Below, piece by piece: positions 11,390-23,731 of a stretch of 64,000 nucleotides of DNA (position 1 is the stretch's first letter; every line of letters starts with the position of its first letter). The position numbers were made by a program, and so were the translations under genes. A model generated the notes under the pieces. It was not told the origin of the DNA, ran no database searches, and was given only the letters and a program-made list of their open reading frames with translations. The DNA is from Linnemannia schmuckeri (taxonomy: Eukaryota; Mortierellomycota; Mortierellomycetes; Mortierellales; Mortierellaceae). The DNA lies in contig JANATG010000008.1 in assembly GCA_029449235.1 (NCBI GenBank), positions 1,922,001 through 1,986,000 on the forward strand, in the 5' to 3' direction.

Positions 11390-12976
11390 TTTGGATGGGT
11401 CATTATCTTTGCGTCGTTTGTCACACAAATGACTACCATGGGCTTCTTGAACACCTACGGCGTCTTTCAGGTGTGCGCTTTGTCTCCTTTCACCCTCAAT
11501 TTCTCTTCCGTTGATTCTCGTTTGTACAATAGTTTTTTGAACTTCATTTGCCTTCTGTATACACCTTGATCCTGCTCAACTAACCTATTTTTGGCAATTG
11601 TGCTGGACAAACAAATAGCATTACTATCTGACAGAGACATTCAAAGAAATGATAACGACAACCTTCGAGCTCTCATGGATAGCCTCTCTCGTAGGCACGT
11701 TTATGGACATTGTCGGACCCTTCACAGGCGCGATCTGCGACACATCCGGTAATCGCACTGCGGCCCTCCTAGGCGTCGCTCGTTACGACTATCTCTCTCA
11801 TCCTGGCCGCCTTTTCGACTCAAGTCCGGCACCTCCAGCTGACACAGGGGATTCTTTATGCCATTGGGACGAGTTTGACGTATTTTGCGTCCATGACGCT
11901 ACCGGCACAATGGTTTAGGAAGAATTACGGGCTGGCAATGGGAGTGATGTTTAGTGGAGGTGGGTTGGGCGGGTTGTGGATGGCATCGGTGATGGGGTGG
12001 TTGCTGAGGATGTTGGGGAAGAAGTGGACGTTACTTGTTGTTGCGGGTGTGCATGTGTGTGTGCTTGTTCCTGTGTGTTTATTGTTCAGGACTAGGGTTA
12101 CTGCGTCTTCACCTTCTAACTCAATGGCAATGGAGAAGGGAGAGAGAGAGCGGGAGAGGAGAGATGGAAGGAGGCAAAGAGTGTTTGTGGATTTGAGTAT
12201 CATGAAGGGTAAACGGTTTGCGATGTTGTTTGTTGGAAGCATCCTTGCCATGAGTGGGTACTCCATTCCATTGTTTTTTATTACATATAAGTTCTTTCGA
12301 ACCGCCTCTGAATTCACTTCTATTTAATGCATTGATGCAAAAGCAAACACCCTTTCTTTATTTTTTGAATCTTGACCCATGATGTATGGCTTTCCTTAAT
12401 GTTTATTTTGACAACTCTCCCTCCTACCCCATTCTTTTTCGTTTTCAAGCGTACGCGGAACAACATAGTATCGACAAAACAGCAGCAGCAGTCCTGGCAG
12501 GCAGCATCAGCGGATCAGCAGCCATCGGTCGAATCGCCATGGGTTTCCTCTCCGACCGAATCGGGTTCATTAACACTCTTTGCATTATTTCCTTCACCTC
12601 CTCCCTTTCTATCCTCCTCCTCTGGGGCGTCCTCTCCACTATTATCTTTCCTACAAATATCCTTATGATGTTCGTGTTTACAATTATTTATGGACTGGTC
12701 TGTGGAGCCTTCATGTCGACAGCCATGACGGTTGCAGGCGTAGTGATTGGAGGTGTGGAGAGGTTGGCTTCGGTGACGGGGATCTTATTTGTCGGGATGG
12801 CAGTTGGGTGTTTGGTCGGGACTCCAACGTCGGGTGCGATATTGGATAGTGTTGGAAAGGAGGGGTGGGGGTGGGGAGGAATGGTGGTGTGGGCAGGTGG
12901 AGTAATGTTTTCGGGTGGGTTGTTGGTCATTGGTGTCAAGTTCATAACCAGCCGTCGCATCTTTGCTCGAGTGTAG
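11390..12976 (+). pseudogene. decayed MFS monocarboxylate-transporter-like copy (MFS2)
   Basis: Clear homology to the neighbouring MFS genes runs through all three exons, but the frame is broken. Before FGWVIIFASF (from 11390) there is an in-frame TAG and no recognisable N-terminus. In exon 2 the frame shifts near 11780, between LLGVA and ISLILAAFSTQV. At the end of exon 2 (about 12288) the GT donor of the paralogs appears as ATAAGT. The last exon (from 12450) is intact and ends at 12976, with GRIAMGFLSDRIG and ITSRRIFARV. A pseudogene is the simplest reading; a rescued shorter protein cannot be excluded because the last exon is well preserved. Confidence 0.8.
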
Positions 12977-13490
12977 AATAATATTGAATGGTGGAAAGGG
13001 AAGGAGAAGGAGGGAAAGAGAGTAAAATAAAGCTAGTATACAGTGGCCATGAGGGGTAGTGATCAAATTGCCTCCTTTTTTGTTAACGATCTACCCATTT
13101 TTCGTTCTTTCATCATTGTAACAAACGCGTGTTCTCGTAGTATCAGCCGCTACTCACTTGGTAGAAATCGCGAATTACTTAGTAGAAAACACTAGTCACT
13201 TAGTAGAAGTCGCCAATCACCTAGTAGACAACTGTTCTCACTTGGTAGAAAGCGCGCATTTCTTGGTATCAGACGCGTCTCACTTAGTAAAGACGCCAGG
13301 GGTGTGAACGAATCAAAAAAGACACTGGTCGCTTTGTTCCCGATTTTTGTACTAAGCTTGACCAGTTGAAAATATAATGAACTTAGCTCTTAGGATACAT
13401 ACGCATTGACGATGCTCGCTATGGGTTGCCGTAGGCGAAAGTATGAACACCTGGTCAAGCCGTCTATTTTCTTTAAACTAGCCGATCATT

Positions 13491-13524
<34 letters not shown>

Positions 13525-14069
13525 AGCCAGCGGTCCATTCAACAGAGAGAAAAGCTGGCCGAAATCTAACCTTGACAGGTGTACATTATTAGTCTCTCCG
13601 TCTTTGATTCCTGATAGTGGCCTGAGCGCGTGCTGTATGTGTACACATCTAACGAAAAGGATGTTCTTGACAGGTATAGACCTTTTTTTTTGTCAGCGTA
13701 GCTTCTCATAGTGGAGTAACATGTGCATTGATATGAACATAAGACGCAACACCATGCATCTCCTCTTTTCGTTGCCAAATTCACTCCGTCACCCCTCCTC
13801 CTACGATCAGAAGGTTTACTCTGTCCCCTGCTTGGTAGAAGAGATAATTGAGCCCCTTGAACCCATGTCGGCTATCTCACACACGCGCCAAAAAAAAAAG
13901 AGTGAATGAACTTGAGGTGGAAACGAAGAAATAAAAGAGATCTTCCCTTTCTTGTTTTTGTCCTACTTTTTTTCCTTCTTTTCTACCTCTTTATTTTTAG
14001 GCGGCTCTCATCAACAACAGTTGCAAAAAAAAAAAAAAAAAAAAAAAATTGACGAACTTCGCTATTACC
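12977..14069. other. intergenic region with a short tandem repeat and long T tract
   Basis: No gene seen. It contains the imperfect 20-22 bp tandem array listed separately, a T run of about 30 nt near 13492-13523, and an A run of about 24 nt at 14025-14048. Confidence 0.55.
13126..13298. repeat. imperfect 20-22 bp tandem array, core CACTTAGTAGAA
   Basis: About eight consecutive units share the core CACTT(A/G)GTAGAA followed by a GC-rich tail such as ATCGCG or GTCGCC. Units alternate between about 20 and 22 bp. There are no unique spacers of constant length, so it is not CRISPR-like. A lone similar unit (ATTAGTAGAAGTCGCGCG) occurs at about 38925. Confidence 0.7.
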
Positions 14070-15870
14070 ACTTGGATGCCAGAGAAAATTGCGCCCGTAC
14101 CCTTACCACCGACACCGCCACCGTCAGCGTCTAGTTCAACCGACCAGCCGCCTTTGAACCTTTTATTTGACGAGAGAAATACGACAGGTCTCAAGTTGAA
14201 CGATAAACGAGATGTTGAATGTGGTCCAGCTCTGCCATCGCCATTGCTGTCGCCGTCGCCGTCGCCCATGGATCCACAAGAAGACGCAATGGCACCGGAG
14301 CAGCCTATTGAATGACCACCCTATTGTTGACTCATTGTCTTTGTATGCTTCCTGATGCAAATGATCCCCATGGGGTTCTGCAACTTCTATGACATCTACC
14401 AGGTATTTTTATTTCTCGTTTTATTTTTTTGGTATTGACCACCTTGCTGCTTACGATACTCTGCACACATTCTTCAAATACTAAAAACTAACCTCAGCAT
14501 ATTGTGGCGATGGTGCTTAGAACTACTATTTAGCAGAGACGTTCAAGCACTTAGCATCCGTTTTCTAGATCTCATGGATCGGTGATTTTATCATGATCTT
14601 CATGGATATTTTTCAGATCATTCCTCGGTTTCCTCCGATTACATCGGTTATCATCCCGCCGCACACCTAGGAGTTATCATCATGGTCCTCTTTCTCATCC
14701 CTGCCGCCTTTGCAACCCAACTCTGGTGCCTTTACCCCACTCATGCATGGCCTACTCTATAGCCTTGGAAATAGTCTCACATTCTTCGTAGCGATGACTC
14801 TACATCCCAATGATTTATCAAGAACCGTGGTCTGACGACAGGGATCATGTTTAATGGTGGTGGGGTGGGCTTGATCTGGATGGCGCGCCTGTTGTGGGAA
14901 AGAGGCTGCATGAGAGGAGGTTGAAGTATACGATGTTTGTTTGTACGGCAGGACATTTTTGGTACTTGTGCCGGCGGGGTTGTTGTTTCGGACGAGGATT
15001 GAGTCTGGAAAGGAGAGGATGCGAAGGATTGGGAGGGAGGGTGCTGCTGCTGGTGGAGATGAGAAGGAGATGGATGGGATCAGGACAACTCGACAGCAGC
15101 AGCAGCAGCTGAGTGGATGCGGAGGTGGGTTGTTCGACCTTTCGGAGTTGAAGGGCGTGTGGTTTGTGCTATTATGCGTTGCAGGTGTTTTCATCATCGG
15201 GGGAGGGGGTGCTACACTCTCAAGTTCTATTATTGCTGGTAAGCAAAAATCACTTTCCAGTAACGCCATGAAACAGTGCCAGCTGGGGATCATGATGGAA
15301 TAAAACTAACAAACTGCTACTCATCCGTACCTCCGTCACTCACTCTTTCATCTATCATCGGCTCCCTACTTAGCTTACGCAGCACAACACATTGTGACAA
15401 TACAACTGCAGCATTGATAATCGGAGTCCTGAGTGGTTCTTTGGTAGTAAGACGGATCTTGATGGGTTTTATCTCTGATCCGATCGGCTGCATCCACTCG
15501 CTCTGCCTGTCGACCTTTGCTAGCGCCCTATCGATCTTGACACTCTGGGTCTTTGCAAAGACAGTCCCCGGAATGTTAATTTTATCCGTCGCCTTTGGTA
15601 TCTGCTGCGGGGCATATATGAGCCTAGCCATGCATGTTCGAAGGTCATTTATGAACGGATCGTTTCGTTGAAGTAACAGGGATATTATTTGTGGGCATGA
15701 CGGCGGGCGACATTATCAGGCCACCGATTGCGGGTGCGTTTCTGGATACGATTGGGCACCGCACGGATTATATCGCGCTTATCCTGTGACCGGGGAGTGT
15801 GATGATAGCTGGATATGTTATTCACTTTGTTATTCGGTTCTTGAGCAACAGGAAATTTTTTGTCGTCGTG
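14070..15870 (+). pseudogene. heavily decayed MFS monocarboxylate-transporter-like copy (MFS3)
   Basis: Homology to the other MFS genes is recognisable but interrupted many times. The N-terminal segment runs into TGA codons, one of them (about 14326) standing where the conserved Trp of the YGW signature should be. The next conserved piece, FLMQMIPMGFCNFYDIYQ, is followed by a normal-looking donor. Exon 2 begins NYYLAETFK and then has a TAG and several frame changes. The last part keeps GVLSGSLVVRRILMGFISDPIG, then shifts frame near 15640 and again shows SNRKFF-like ends. It is more decayed than the copy at 11.4-13.0 kb. Confidence 0.82.
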
Positions 15871-16018
15871 TATTATTATTTATTATTTATTATTTGTCGC
15901 AGTAAATTATCTGTTATTAAATAAAGAATGGAGTGTGTGTGTGTAGAAATAGTGATATGTACAACGAGAAAAGGGGCAAAGATCTCGCCCACTTGGTATC
16001 CTTTCTGCAATTACTGGT

Positions 16019-17254
16019 TTACTTGCCAGCCAGCTGCTCCCACTGGTTGGCCTGGAGAGGGGTCATCTCGTTGTTTCCCTGGTTGGTTGGCATAAAGATG
16101 ACACGGGTGTTAGATCCCTTGGCCATGCTCGACATAGTCTCAAGGTAACGGATCTGCATAGCCGCAGGGGTGTTCAAGATATCGGCAGCAGCCCTCATCA
16201 ACTTGGCACTGTCAACCTCAGCCTGAGCAGCGATGACCTTGGACTCGGCCATACGCTTGGCCTGAGCAGCAGACGAGAGTGACTCCTGAAGCTCCTTGGA
16301 GAAGGTGATATCCTTAATCAGGACCGACTCGACTTTGACTCCCCATTCGCCTGCGGGGCCGTCAATCACTTCCTGGATCTCCTCACCGATGGCCTCACGA
16401 TTCTCGATCAACTCTTGGAGGACGCGCATACCCAAAATATGGCGGAGGGTTGTTTGTGTTCTATATGGATGTGTGTTACAAGAGACGGTTAGTAAATGGG
16501 TAAATTGTTGTCATGTGGTGCCCGGACATTGTTCCCCTTTACTGGTCTGTATAAAGTGAGCCCCTTTTTGTCAATTAACATTTACCTTTCAATCAAGGCA
16601 GCCTGGACGTTACTGACTCCAAAGTAAGCCTGCGAAGGGTTGACGATATGCCAATACAACACAGAGTCAATCTGGACATTGACATTGTCCTTGGTCATGA
16701 TAACCTGTTGGGGGATATCGGCAATCTGGATCTTGATATCGACCTTGGTCAGCTTCTCGGTGACGGGGTTAATCTTTGTCAGACCAGGGTCGACAATCTT
16801 ATAGAATTTACCAAAGCGGGTGATGAGACCCACAGAGCCCTGGGCGATGGATTTGTAAGGGTTGGGGCAGCAAATGCAACAGGGGACGGTTCCGAAGGCA
16901 CCGATAATGTTTCCGGCGGTGTTCATCAAACTTCCGTAGATGCCGTGGTTCTCATCATCAGGGGAGAACTCTGTTGTAGGATGGTGTTCAAAAATGAAAG
17001 GAGGGTAGGGGGGTTAAAGTGTGTGTGAAACATGAAAACACTAAATTTATATAAGGCGGGCAAAGGAGTGGAAGGAAGGTCGAGGAGAAGTAAAAGAGAT
17101 GGAGTGGTTCCTGTCATTTTTGTGCATTTGAATGTCGTCGTTTTTTACCTGCAGCGAATGACTTTTGCATTCCATGTTGGCGACGGGGCTGGTTGGTGAC
17201 AGTGGGACTGAGAGTCTCCATGTTAATATCGTTGCCGTTAGCGCGAGCAGACAT
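16019..17254 (-). CDS. stomatin-family (SPFH/band 7) membrane protein
   Basis: Exons 17254-17149, 16970-16586 and 16460-16019, 310 residues in frame. A hydrophilic N-terminus is followed by a short hydrophobic stretch with a Cys cluster (VPCCICCPNPY, about residues 66-76), likely the membrane hairpin or palmitoylation site. The SPFH/band 7 domain follows: GLITRFGKFYKIVDPGL, PQQVIMTKDNVNVQIDSVLYW and the ERTQTTLRHILG stretch, then the Ala/Glu-rich helix AQAKRMAESKVIAAQAEVDSA. The last 40 residues contain ILNTPAAMQIRYLETM, typical of stomatins. Such proteins oligomerise on the inner face of membranes and tune channels and transporters in ordered lipid domains. It lies between MFS genes, but a functional link is only speculation. 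Confidence 0.93.
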
Positions 17255-19182
17255 TGTTGAATGGTTGTTGTTTGAAAGGAAGAGGGAGAAGAAATAAAGA
17301 AAAAGAGAAAAAGACGAACGGTGCTGGAGTATGCAGGGACAGAGCGAGAGAGAGAAAGAGGGTGAAGAAGAATATAAATTGAAGTTCGATCGTCGATGGT
17401 CCCCTTGCTCTTTATAAACATTCTCGACTTCTCCAGACAAAGTCGACTGTGGGCGTTGCGGGTCTCGCGGACTTTTTTTCTGCTCTTGCGAGAATGCATA
17501 TCAGCCTATCCGAGCACCGCAAACCTGCAACCCGCATCATCGCCAGCTAAAAAAGAAGGATCCGTCTTTTTCTGCGATTGTTTGTCTCACTAGTGAGTGT
17601 AAGTAGAAAGGGATGTGAGCCCAGAGTCGACCCCATCTTCCTCTTGTGGGCAACAATAGAACCATTCTAGGTTTTTGTGACCACTGCCTATTACTCTTGG
17701 GTATAGTGGACAAAGTTGGGCTGAAGAAGGGCGGGTAAAGTTTATCCCCCTGCATTGTTTCTTCCATTGCTTCTGATTCTTACTCAGGCACCGACATCCT
17801 CATCATCACTGCTTGTTATTCAGACCACCTGCCACGCATTAGAGAAGAGTCCCTTCTCTCTGCCTTAATGTTGCAGAAGAGTGAGCTGCAGTTGATTATG
17901 ACCCTTTATTTCTTTTCCCTTTTTTCCGTCTTTTCCTTACATTCTTAGAAATCCCTGCATCGCCCTCTTCCAACAGAACCTTCTCCATCCACACACGCGC
18001 ACTTCACTCGCCAATTGATCGACAGTCGACATCGACTCATTTGCCATATTTTAAAATCCCTCACGCACGCGCCCCACCTCTTCACCTGCAAAAATCTGTT
18101 CGCTTATAATAAAATCAAGTCCATTACACTTGCCATCAGCAGCAACATCAATCATCCTCGCCACTAAAAATTTGTTTTCTTTGTCGAACGACCACCACCC
18201 TCGCCACTTACACAGCCAAAACGACATCAAGGAGCTGATGGTTCTCAGGTCGAGGACAGAGGAAAGCCGAGGAGAACGACAGAAGTAAGAGGATGGACAA
18301 GCCTTTGTTGCGTTCTTCGTGGCATGCTTTCTTTCTGATTGCTCGGAAGAATTAGCCGAAGAACAAAGAGACGCTGCATCCTAGAGTCGCCTGGCATTTC
18401 AACCTTGAAGATATGAAAACGGTCAGTGGCTTTTCGAGTATACCTCTGATCACCTGATAAGTCAAACATTACAGTAAGGGGCGTTCATTGCTTTCTTCTC
18501 ACGCCTTTCTAGCGCAGCAGCGCCAAAAGGTATCTCCTTTCATTTTTTGCGTTTTTGCTTTTTATTTATGAATTTTTCTGGGCAGAGGGATAAGATGCGG
18601 CCAAAGGGCACAACCTTTTCCTCTCGCAACCAATCACCTTTGTAGCTGTCTAACTTTTGGCACTCGTAAGGCGCATGTTTGTTGAGTCAAAAACATGAAA
18701 ACTTACTTGGGCGTTCATTGTTTTGTCAGCACATCATTTTTTTTTTTTTTTTTTTTTTTTCGAAGGTTTTTCTCACTCCTGAAGTATGTATGTGGTATGT
18801 ATGACCCGTCATCCAACGTCCCATTGTAGCAATGGAGCAAGAAATAAGAAAATAAAGTAAAAGTCTAAAAAAAGTCACCATTTCTTTTCTCCGACGAAAG
18901 ACGGCAGACTTTAACCTTGTCTCGAACGAGGATGTGAGGGAGGAGTATTAACTGTCCAATGGGGCCATCGATTCATTCCGTTTGTCCATATATATTTTGT
19001 CTCATCGTACCCTTCATTCTCTCTCTTTCTTCTCTGCTTGTGCTATCTTCTTCCACTCTCTTCACTGTTTGTGCTTTCCTTCTTCATCTCTCCCCTGTAT
19101 ATATATCCTGTCGTTGTATCAAGCAAAAGACAACCGCCGTCCCTCTCTTAAATTTAAGCGCTAAAGAACAAAAACAAAAAAG
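17255..19182. other. intergenic region
   Basis: No firm gene. The left part is the CT-rich minus-strand leader of the stomatin gene. Between 17980 and 18480 the plus strand looks like a leader with CA-rich sequence, an ATG at 18238 and a GTAAGA donor at about 18285, but no convincing downstream exon; a non-coding or very short transcript is possible. A T run of about 22 nt lies at 18739-18760. 18960-19182 is the leader of the next MFS gene. Confidence 0.45.
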
Positions 19183-21205
19183 ATGCATCCTCAAGAGGCA
19201 GATCATAATCCAGTAACGGGCGAAAAATTAGCAGATCCGGATATTTTGGTACCCCCACCGGCCACTCTTATCATTCCAACCCAAATTGCCGCACCAGAGG
19301 TCATGGAGCAATTGGCGGACGAGAAAACAGTACTTGAGGAACAAGTTCAAAGCAGACCACCGTCGGATGTCGAGGCACCGTTTGATGGACACAACGACGT
19401 CGATAACGAGCAACCCTATGGATGGGTCGTTGTTGCAGCTGCCTTCTTTGTCCAGGCCATCGTCATCGGTACAGTCAACGGATACGGTGTCTACCAGGTA
19501 AGTCCTTAGTCAAATGGGCGCAAGAACGTCGAATAGGCAGGTCTTTCTTTCATTTCTCTAACGGGCGATTTTTTTCCCCAACTTTGTAATGCCCTTGCTG
19601 TAGGACCAATACATTACCCACGATTACAACACTTCGTCAACATTCCAACTTGCATGGGTCGGGACACTGAATGTGGTCGGCATGGATTTGACAGGGCCCA
19701 TCACAGGACAGTTTGCAGACCACTTTGGATACCGGATCAGTGCCTTTGTCGGTGCCCTCATCATGGGCGCATCCCTAGTCGCCACTTCCTTCTCGACACA
19801 AGTCTGGCAGCTGTACATCTTCCAGGGTATCCTCTATGGATTGGGCGCCAGTCTGGCGTTCTTTCCGTCCCTGAGTCTTCCCTCACAGTGGTTCAAAAAG
19901 TAAATTGAGCGATTCAACTGTTTGTCTTTTTTTTTTGCGGAGGACAGGAACATGCATGAGGATGCATTGTTCGTTGCCCCCCCCCCTTTTTTTTTTTTTT
20001 TTACTTTGCTAACGAGCGCTCTGTTTGGTTACTATATATATAGGCGTCGTGGGTTCGCAACTGGAATCGCCGTTGCAGGAGGAGGCTTCGGAGGACTCAT
20101 CATCTCACCTGTCACAACAGCACTGTTCACAAAGATCGGATACCGCTGGACAGTCCGGACCATGGCGATCGTTCACCTCGTCATCCTCATCCCAGCATCA
20201 GCACTCTTCAAGGCCCGTGTTGAGTCTGGCAAGGACCGGGCCAAGCGATTGAAGCAAGAGCAATCGGCTCGTGAACTTGCTGCGACTAGTGAGAAGGAGC
20301 TCCAGGATCTCAAGGATGCGGCGGCGAGTGTGCCGAAACCAAAGAGACAGGTCATGGATTTCTCGGTTCTCAAGGAGGTTCGGTTCTTGATCCTCGTGGT
20401 TCTTTCTTTCTTTGTTGCTAATGGTTACTTTAACCCCTACTACTTCTTCCCAAGTAAGTACTTTTTTTTAAAAAAAAAATGGGGTTTTGTTGTTATGGAT
20501 ATTCTTTTCGGCGACCCTACGTTTTTTCCTAATTGATGTATATATTCTTGCACTTTAGCATACGCTCAAAAGAATGGAGTCTCAGTGTCGACAGCCTCAC
20601 TGCTGATCGGTATCCTGAACGGATCAAGTGCCATTGGACGAGTGTCGATGGGTTTGGCAAGCGATTATATTGGCGACATCAACACGCTCCTGATCTCGAG
20701 CCTGTGCGCCTCGCTGAGTATTCTGGTCGTCTGGATGTTTGCCGGCACCTCCGTCGTCATTATGACCATCTTTTGTATCCTTTATGGCTTCTTCTCTGGA
20801 TCTTTTGTCGCTATCGTCCCCACCGTCGCAGCTCATCTCTGTGGTAAATTAATGCATTTTTTTTTTTTTTATTTTTTTTTTTTTGCTGCTGCTTCACGGC
20901 TTATGTTGTTGTATTCATCGTGAATTGATCCTCGACCAACTCTTGACTCAACTCGACCTTGCTTCTTCGTCTTTTATCGCCTAATAGGTATCAGCAGGTT
21001 GGCGAGTATGACGGGAATTGTGTACGGAGGTATTGCAGTCGGAACCTTGATTGGTTCACCTGTAGGAGGCGCATTATTGGATATCAGCCAAGGGGTGAAC
21101 TACCGCCCATTACAGCTCTGGGCTGGTCTAGTCATGGCTGTTGGTGTTGTCTTGACCGTTATCCTCAAGTTCATGATGAATCCCAAACCATGGGGAAAAG
21201 TGTGA
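19183..21205 (+). CDS. MFS transporter, monocarboxylate-transporter-like (MFS4)
   Basis: Five exons: 19183-19497, 19604-19899, 20044-20453, 20559-20843 and 20988-21205, giving 507 residues in unbroken frame. TM1 starts EQPYGWVVVAAAFFVQA, the monocarboxylate-transporter signature position. Later conserved pieces are DLTGPITGQFADHFGYR, LPSQWFKKRRGFATGIAVAG and GRVSMGLASDYIGDIN, followed by SRLASMTGIVYGGIAVG and the C-terminal NPKPWGKV. Two introns (inside FKK|RRG and at HLC|GISR) are absent from the neighbouring MFS genes, so it belongs to a distinct branch. Plasma-membrane H+-coupled organic-acid transport is the expected role; substrate unknown. Donors and acceptors are canonical; two introns contain long T runs. 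Confidence 0.88.
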
Positions 21206-21465
21206 AAAGGGTGGAGAACACAAAGGTAAAAAAACAAGCATCGTAGAAGCGGTAGATACATCAGCATACCACATATAATATGTCTAATTAATACACCCCT
21301 CACCGAACCGTAGAATAAAGCGAAACATTACAAGACGCGGTGTACTTTCTGGGATGTGCAAAAGGAGAACGTGATTAGCTTTAATTATCTACGTATGTGG
21401 TATTAGGTGCTATTTCCTTGTGCATCAAGTTGAATCTACAGTTTACGTAACAACTCTTATTGCTC

Positions 21466-22602
21466 CATTCTCATATGCTCAATGGCTTGAATTTGTGCCT
21501 GGATATGCGCAATCTGCTGCCTCAAGTCTAGTCCACTATACCACTACCGCTACCACCCCTAACGATTGAAACATTCGTACCATCGCCCTGAGGATCATTG
21601 AGCCGCTGCTGTGAGAATATCACAAACTCCTGGCCGATTGCGGCCGGGCTCCGGGGTTGGTATTGAACATCGTGAGGTTTCTTTATTGCCGTCTGTGCAT
21701 ACTCTTGAAAGTTCCTAGCTCCCAGGAACGCAGAATTGCAATGGCTGTTATCCTTGTCGAAATCGTCGTCGCTGTAGGCAAAGGGTTCTTTGCCACCAAG
21801 GCCGGCATCGTCAGTGTAGAGATTCTGCCTCTGAGGGTTCCGGGTGAGGGAATCTCGATTACCGGTGTAGTTGGTGGTGGATACGATAAGTTCGGCATGG
21901 ACGATGGGTTCCATGCCAGTGTACTCGTGTTAATTGCTGACAGGACGCGGTTTCATTGGAGGCGGAGATGAAGAAGACCATGGTTGGTTGGGTGGATAAG
22001 GAGGAGATTCGATACAAGATCGCGTGGTACGGGTACGAGTAGCAAGAGGAGCAAAGCATCTAACGGGGTCTTGGAGGAGTCAGATGCATATCCATTCTTG
22101 GCGTTGACTTGTTTGCGTCTACGGTAAATGAGAGCACCAGAAGAAGCGCCAATGAGAGCTGCTGTACTGTGTCCCAAATTGTCGTAGACCAATTCTGTGA
22201 ATGACCCGAGCGTGTCTAACGCTGTCACTGCGAGCGTATCGATCCATGTAATCTGAAAGACTGTCGTCCTGCCCTTGAATGTCTCTGCAAGATAGAAGTG
22301 TTACATGTTGTTCATATGTTTATCAAAATGAGTTCAGTTGAGAAGCCAGTGCCTTTGTAGTCTGAAGAAACATATCTCAGTCAATCCGAATTGCCATTAC
22401 CTGGAAAACGCCGAAAGCAAAGCATGAACCAAAAGATATCATTTGATGTAGAGTACACACAGTAACAACAACCTAACCAAACAGTGGTCCGTCGATAAGT
22501 GGTGGCGGTGTTGACTGTTGAAAGTCCGAGCTGGATGGTTCTTGCTCAATGTCCTCTCCAGACTTTAAGCATTTCCCAAATGTGCCGACCGTTATTGCCA
22601 TG
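21466..22602 (-). pseudogene. chimeric remnant: MFS N-terminus joined to kelch-protein tail
   Basis: Read on the minus strand, the 5' part is MFS: an N-terminus from ATG 22602, DGPLFG followed by TAG where Trp is expected, an exon ending in GVFQ with a GTAATG donor near 22400, then YLAETFKG and ALDTLGSFTELVYDNLGHSTAALIGAS. Directly after this, in the same frame, comes SGALIYRRRKQVNAKNG, the juxtamembrane end of the kelch-protein TM region, and then (after a frame change and a TAA) a kelch-type tail with PPPMKPRP and a final helix ending near 21466. Several lesions argue for a pseudogene. The joint falls near 22140, where both parents have an A-A-(I/L)-I-G-like stretch. Confidence 0.72.
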
Positions 22603-23731
22603 TCAGGTCTTTACACTTTATAATGCTAGGTGCTGGTACCAGCAGTACTAGACCGTTCTCCCTTTTAGAGAAGTTGATGAGATAGGTTGAGTTTGCCATG
22701 GTCAACGACAAAGAAAAGTAATGGAATAGGTAAAGCAAAGATATGAAATAAAAAGATGAAAAAATATAGGCGACTGTCTTCTGTAAATATAAGAAAAATG
22801 GTGATGGTATGTGTGTTGGGAATGGAAGGGGTACCAACTATTTCTATTTGTATCTGTTTTTTTCATGCGATGCGTGTGTTGGCAGAAGCTGATGCTGGCT
22901 TTGTTAATCCATGATAAGTTTGAAAAGAGAACAAGCCCTCCCTACACCTGTTAAGCGACGATTCGAATCAACCATTCCTCTCTTCTACTGTCTAGGAGCA
23001 CCTTGACTACGTCCTTTTCTTCAGACAAAATATAAGTGATGAGATCTGAGAAAGCAACCAATTGTGTGCATAAAAGGTAGAAGCTCTGGTTGTTGCAAAT
23101 TTGGAAATGGCTCCTTCAAATCCCAAAAAATAAAGGGAGGAGGGGCCTGCAAAGTCTTACAGCCCTCTCATGCCCTCTCATGCCTTCTCATGTCTTCTCT
23201 TACCTTCTCTCTCTCTTTGTTCAAGGCGGTTAACAAATGGCTAGAATACGAAGGTTATGGTCCGTTCAACATCAGTGCACAGAACACCGTGGAATAGTTG
23301 CTGAGATGATATGAAGGGACCACCAGGGATGTATTTACCGCGGCGTACCTGGATATTTCTTTTTTGTGCTGTTAAGCATTTCAAGGCTGGCCAATCACCT
23401 TGAACACGCCAACACGCACGGACAGGCGATCGATCAGCGATTACTAAGTGAGACTGATCAGCGCTGACTGTCTAACCAACTACAATCAGTCTTACAAGGC
23501 GGAGAATGACATTGCCTCCAAACGCGAAACCCAGTAACAGGGTCTCAACCACCAACGTCAATCGGCCAAATTCGCTGATTGCTCCTACCACTAACCTAAA
23601 ATATAGCTAGTGGCATCCAAATAGGAGCAAAACGTGTAACACTTGAACTCAATACTTTCCCTTTTTTTAACATTGTGAGGTACTTACATAATGCATAGCA
23701 AAAAAAAAAATAACGGACAACACTGACTGGC
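22603..23731. other. intergenic region
   Basis: No supported gene. The left third is a CT-rich minus-strand leader of the chimeric remnant. A CTCTCATGCC-type short repeat lies near 23160-23200. Positions 23380-23600 look more GC-balanced than their surroundings, possibly an old coding fragment, but I recognise nothing in it. Confidence 0.4.

Noticed and set aside
13126..13298. CRISPR-like array
   Set aside because: Units abut with no unique spacers, vary in length, and the genome is clearly eukaryotic.
18238..18480. Small spliced gene starting at ATG 18238
   Set aside because: A donor-like GTAAGA is present but the candidate next exon has stops in the joined frame.
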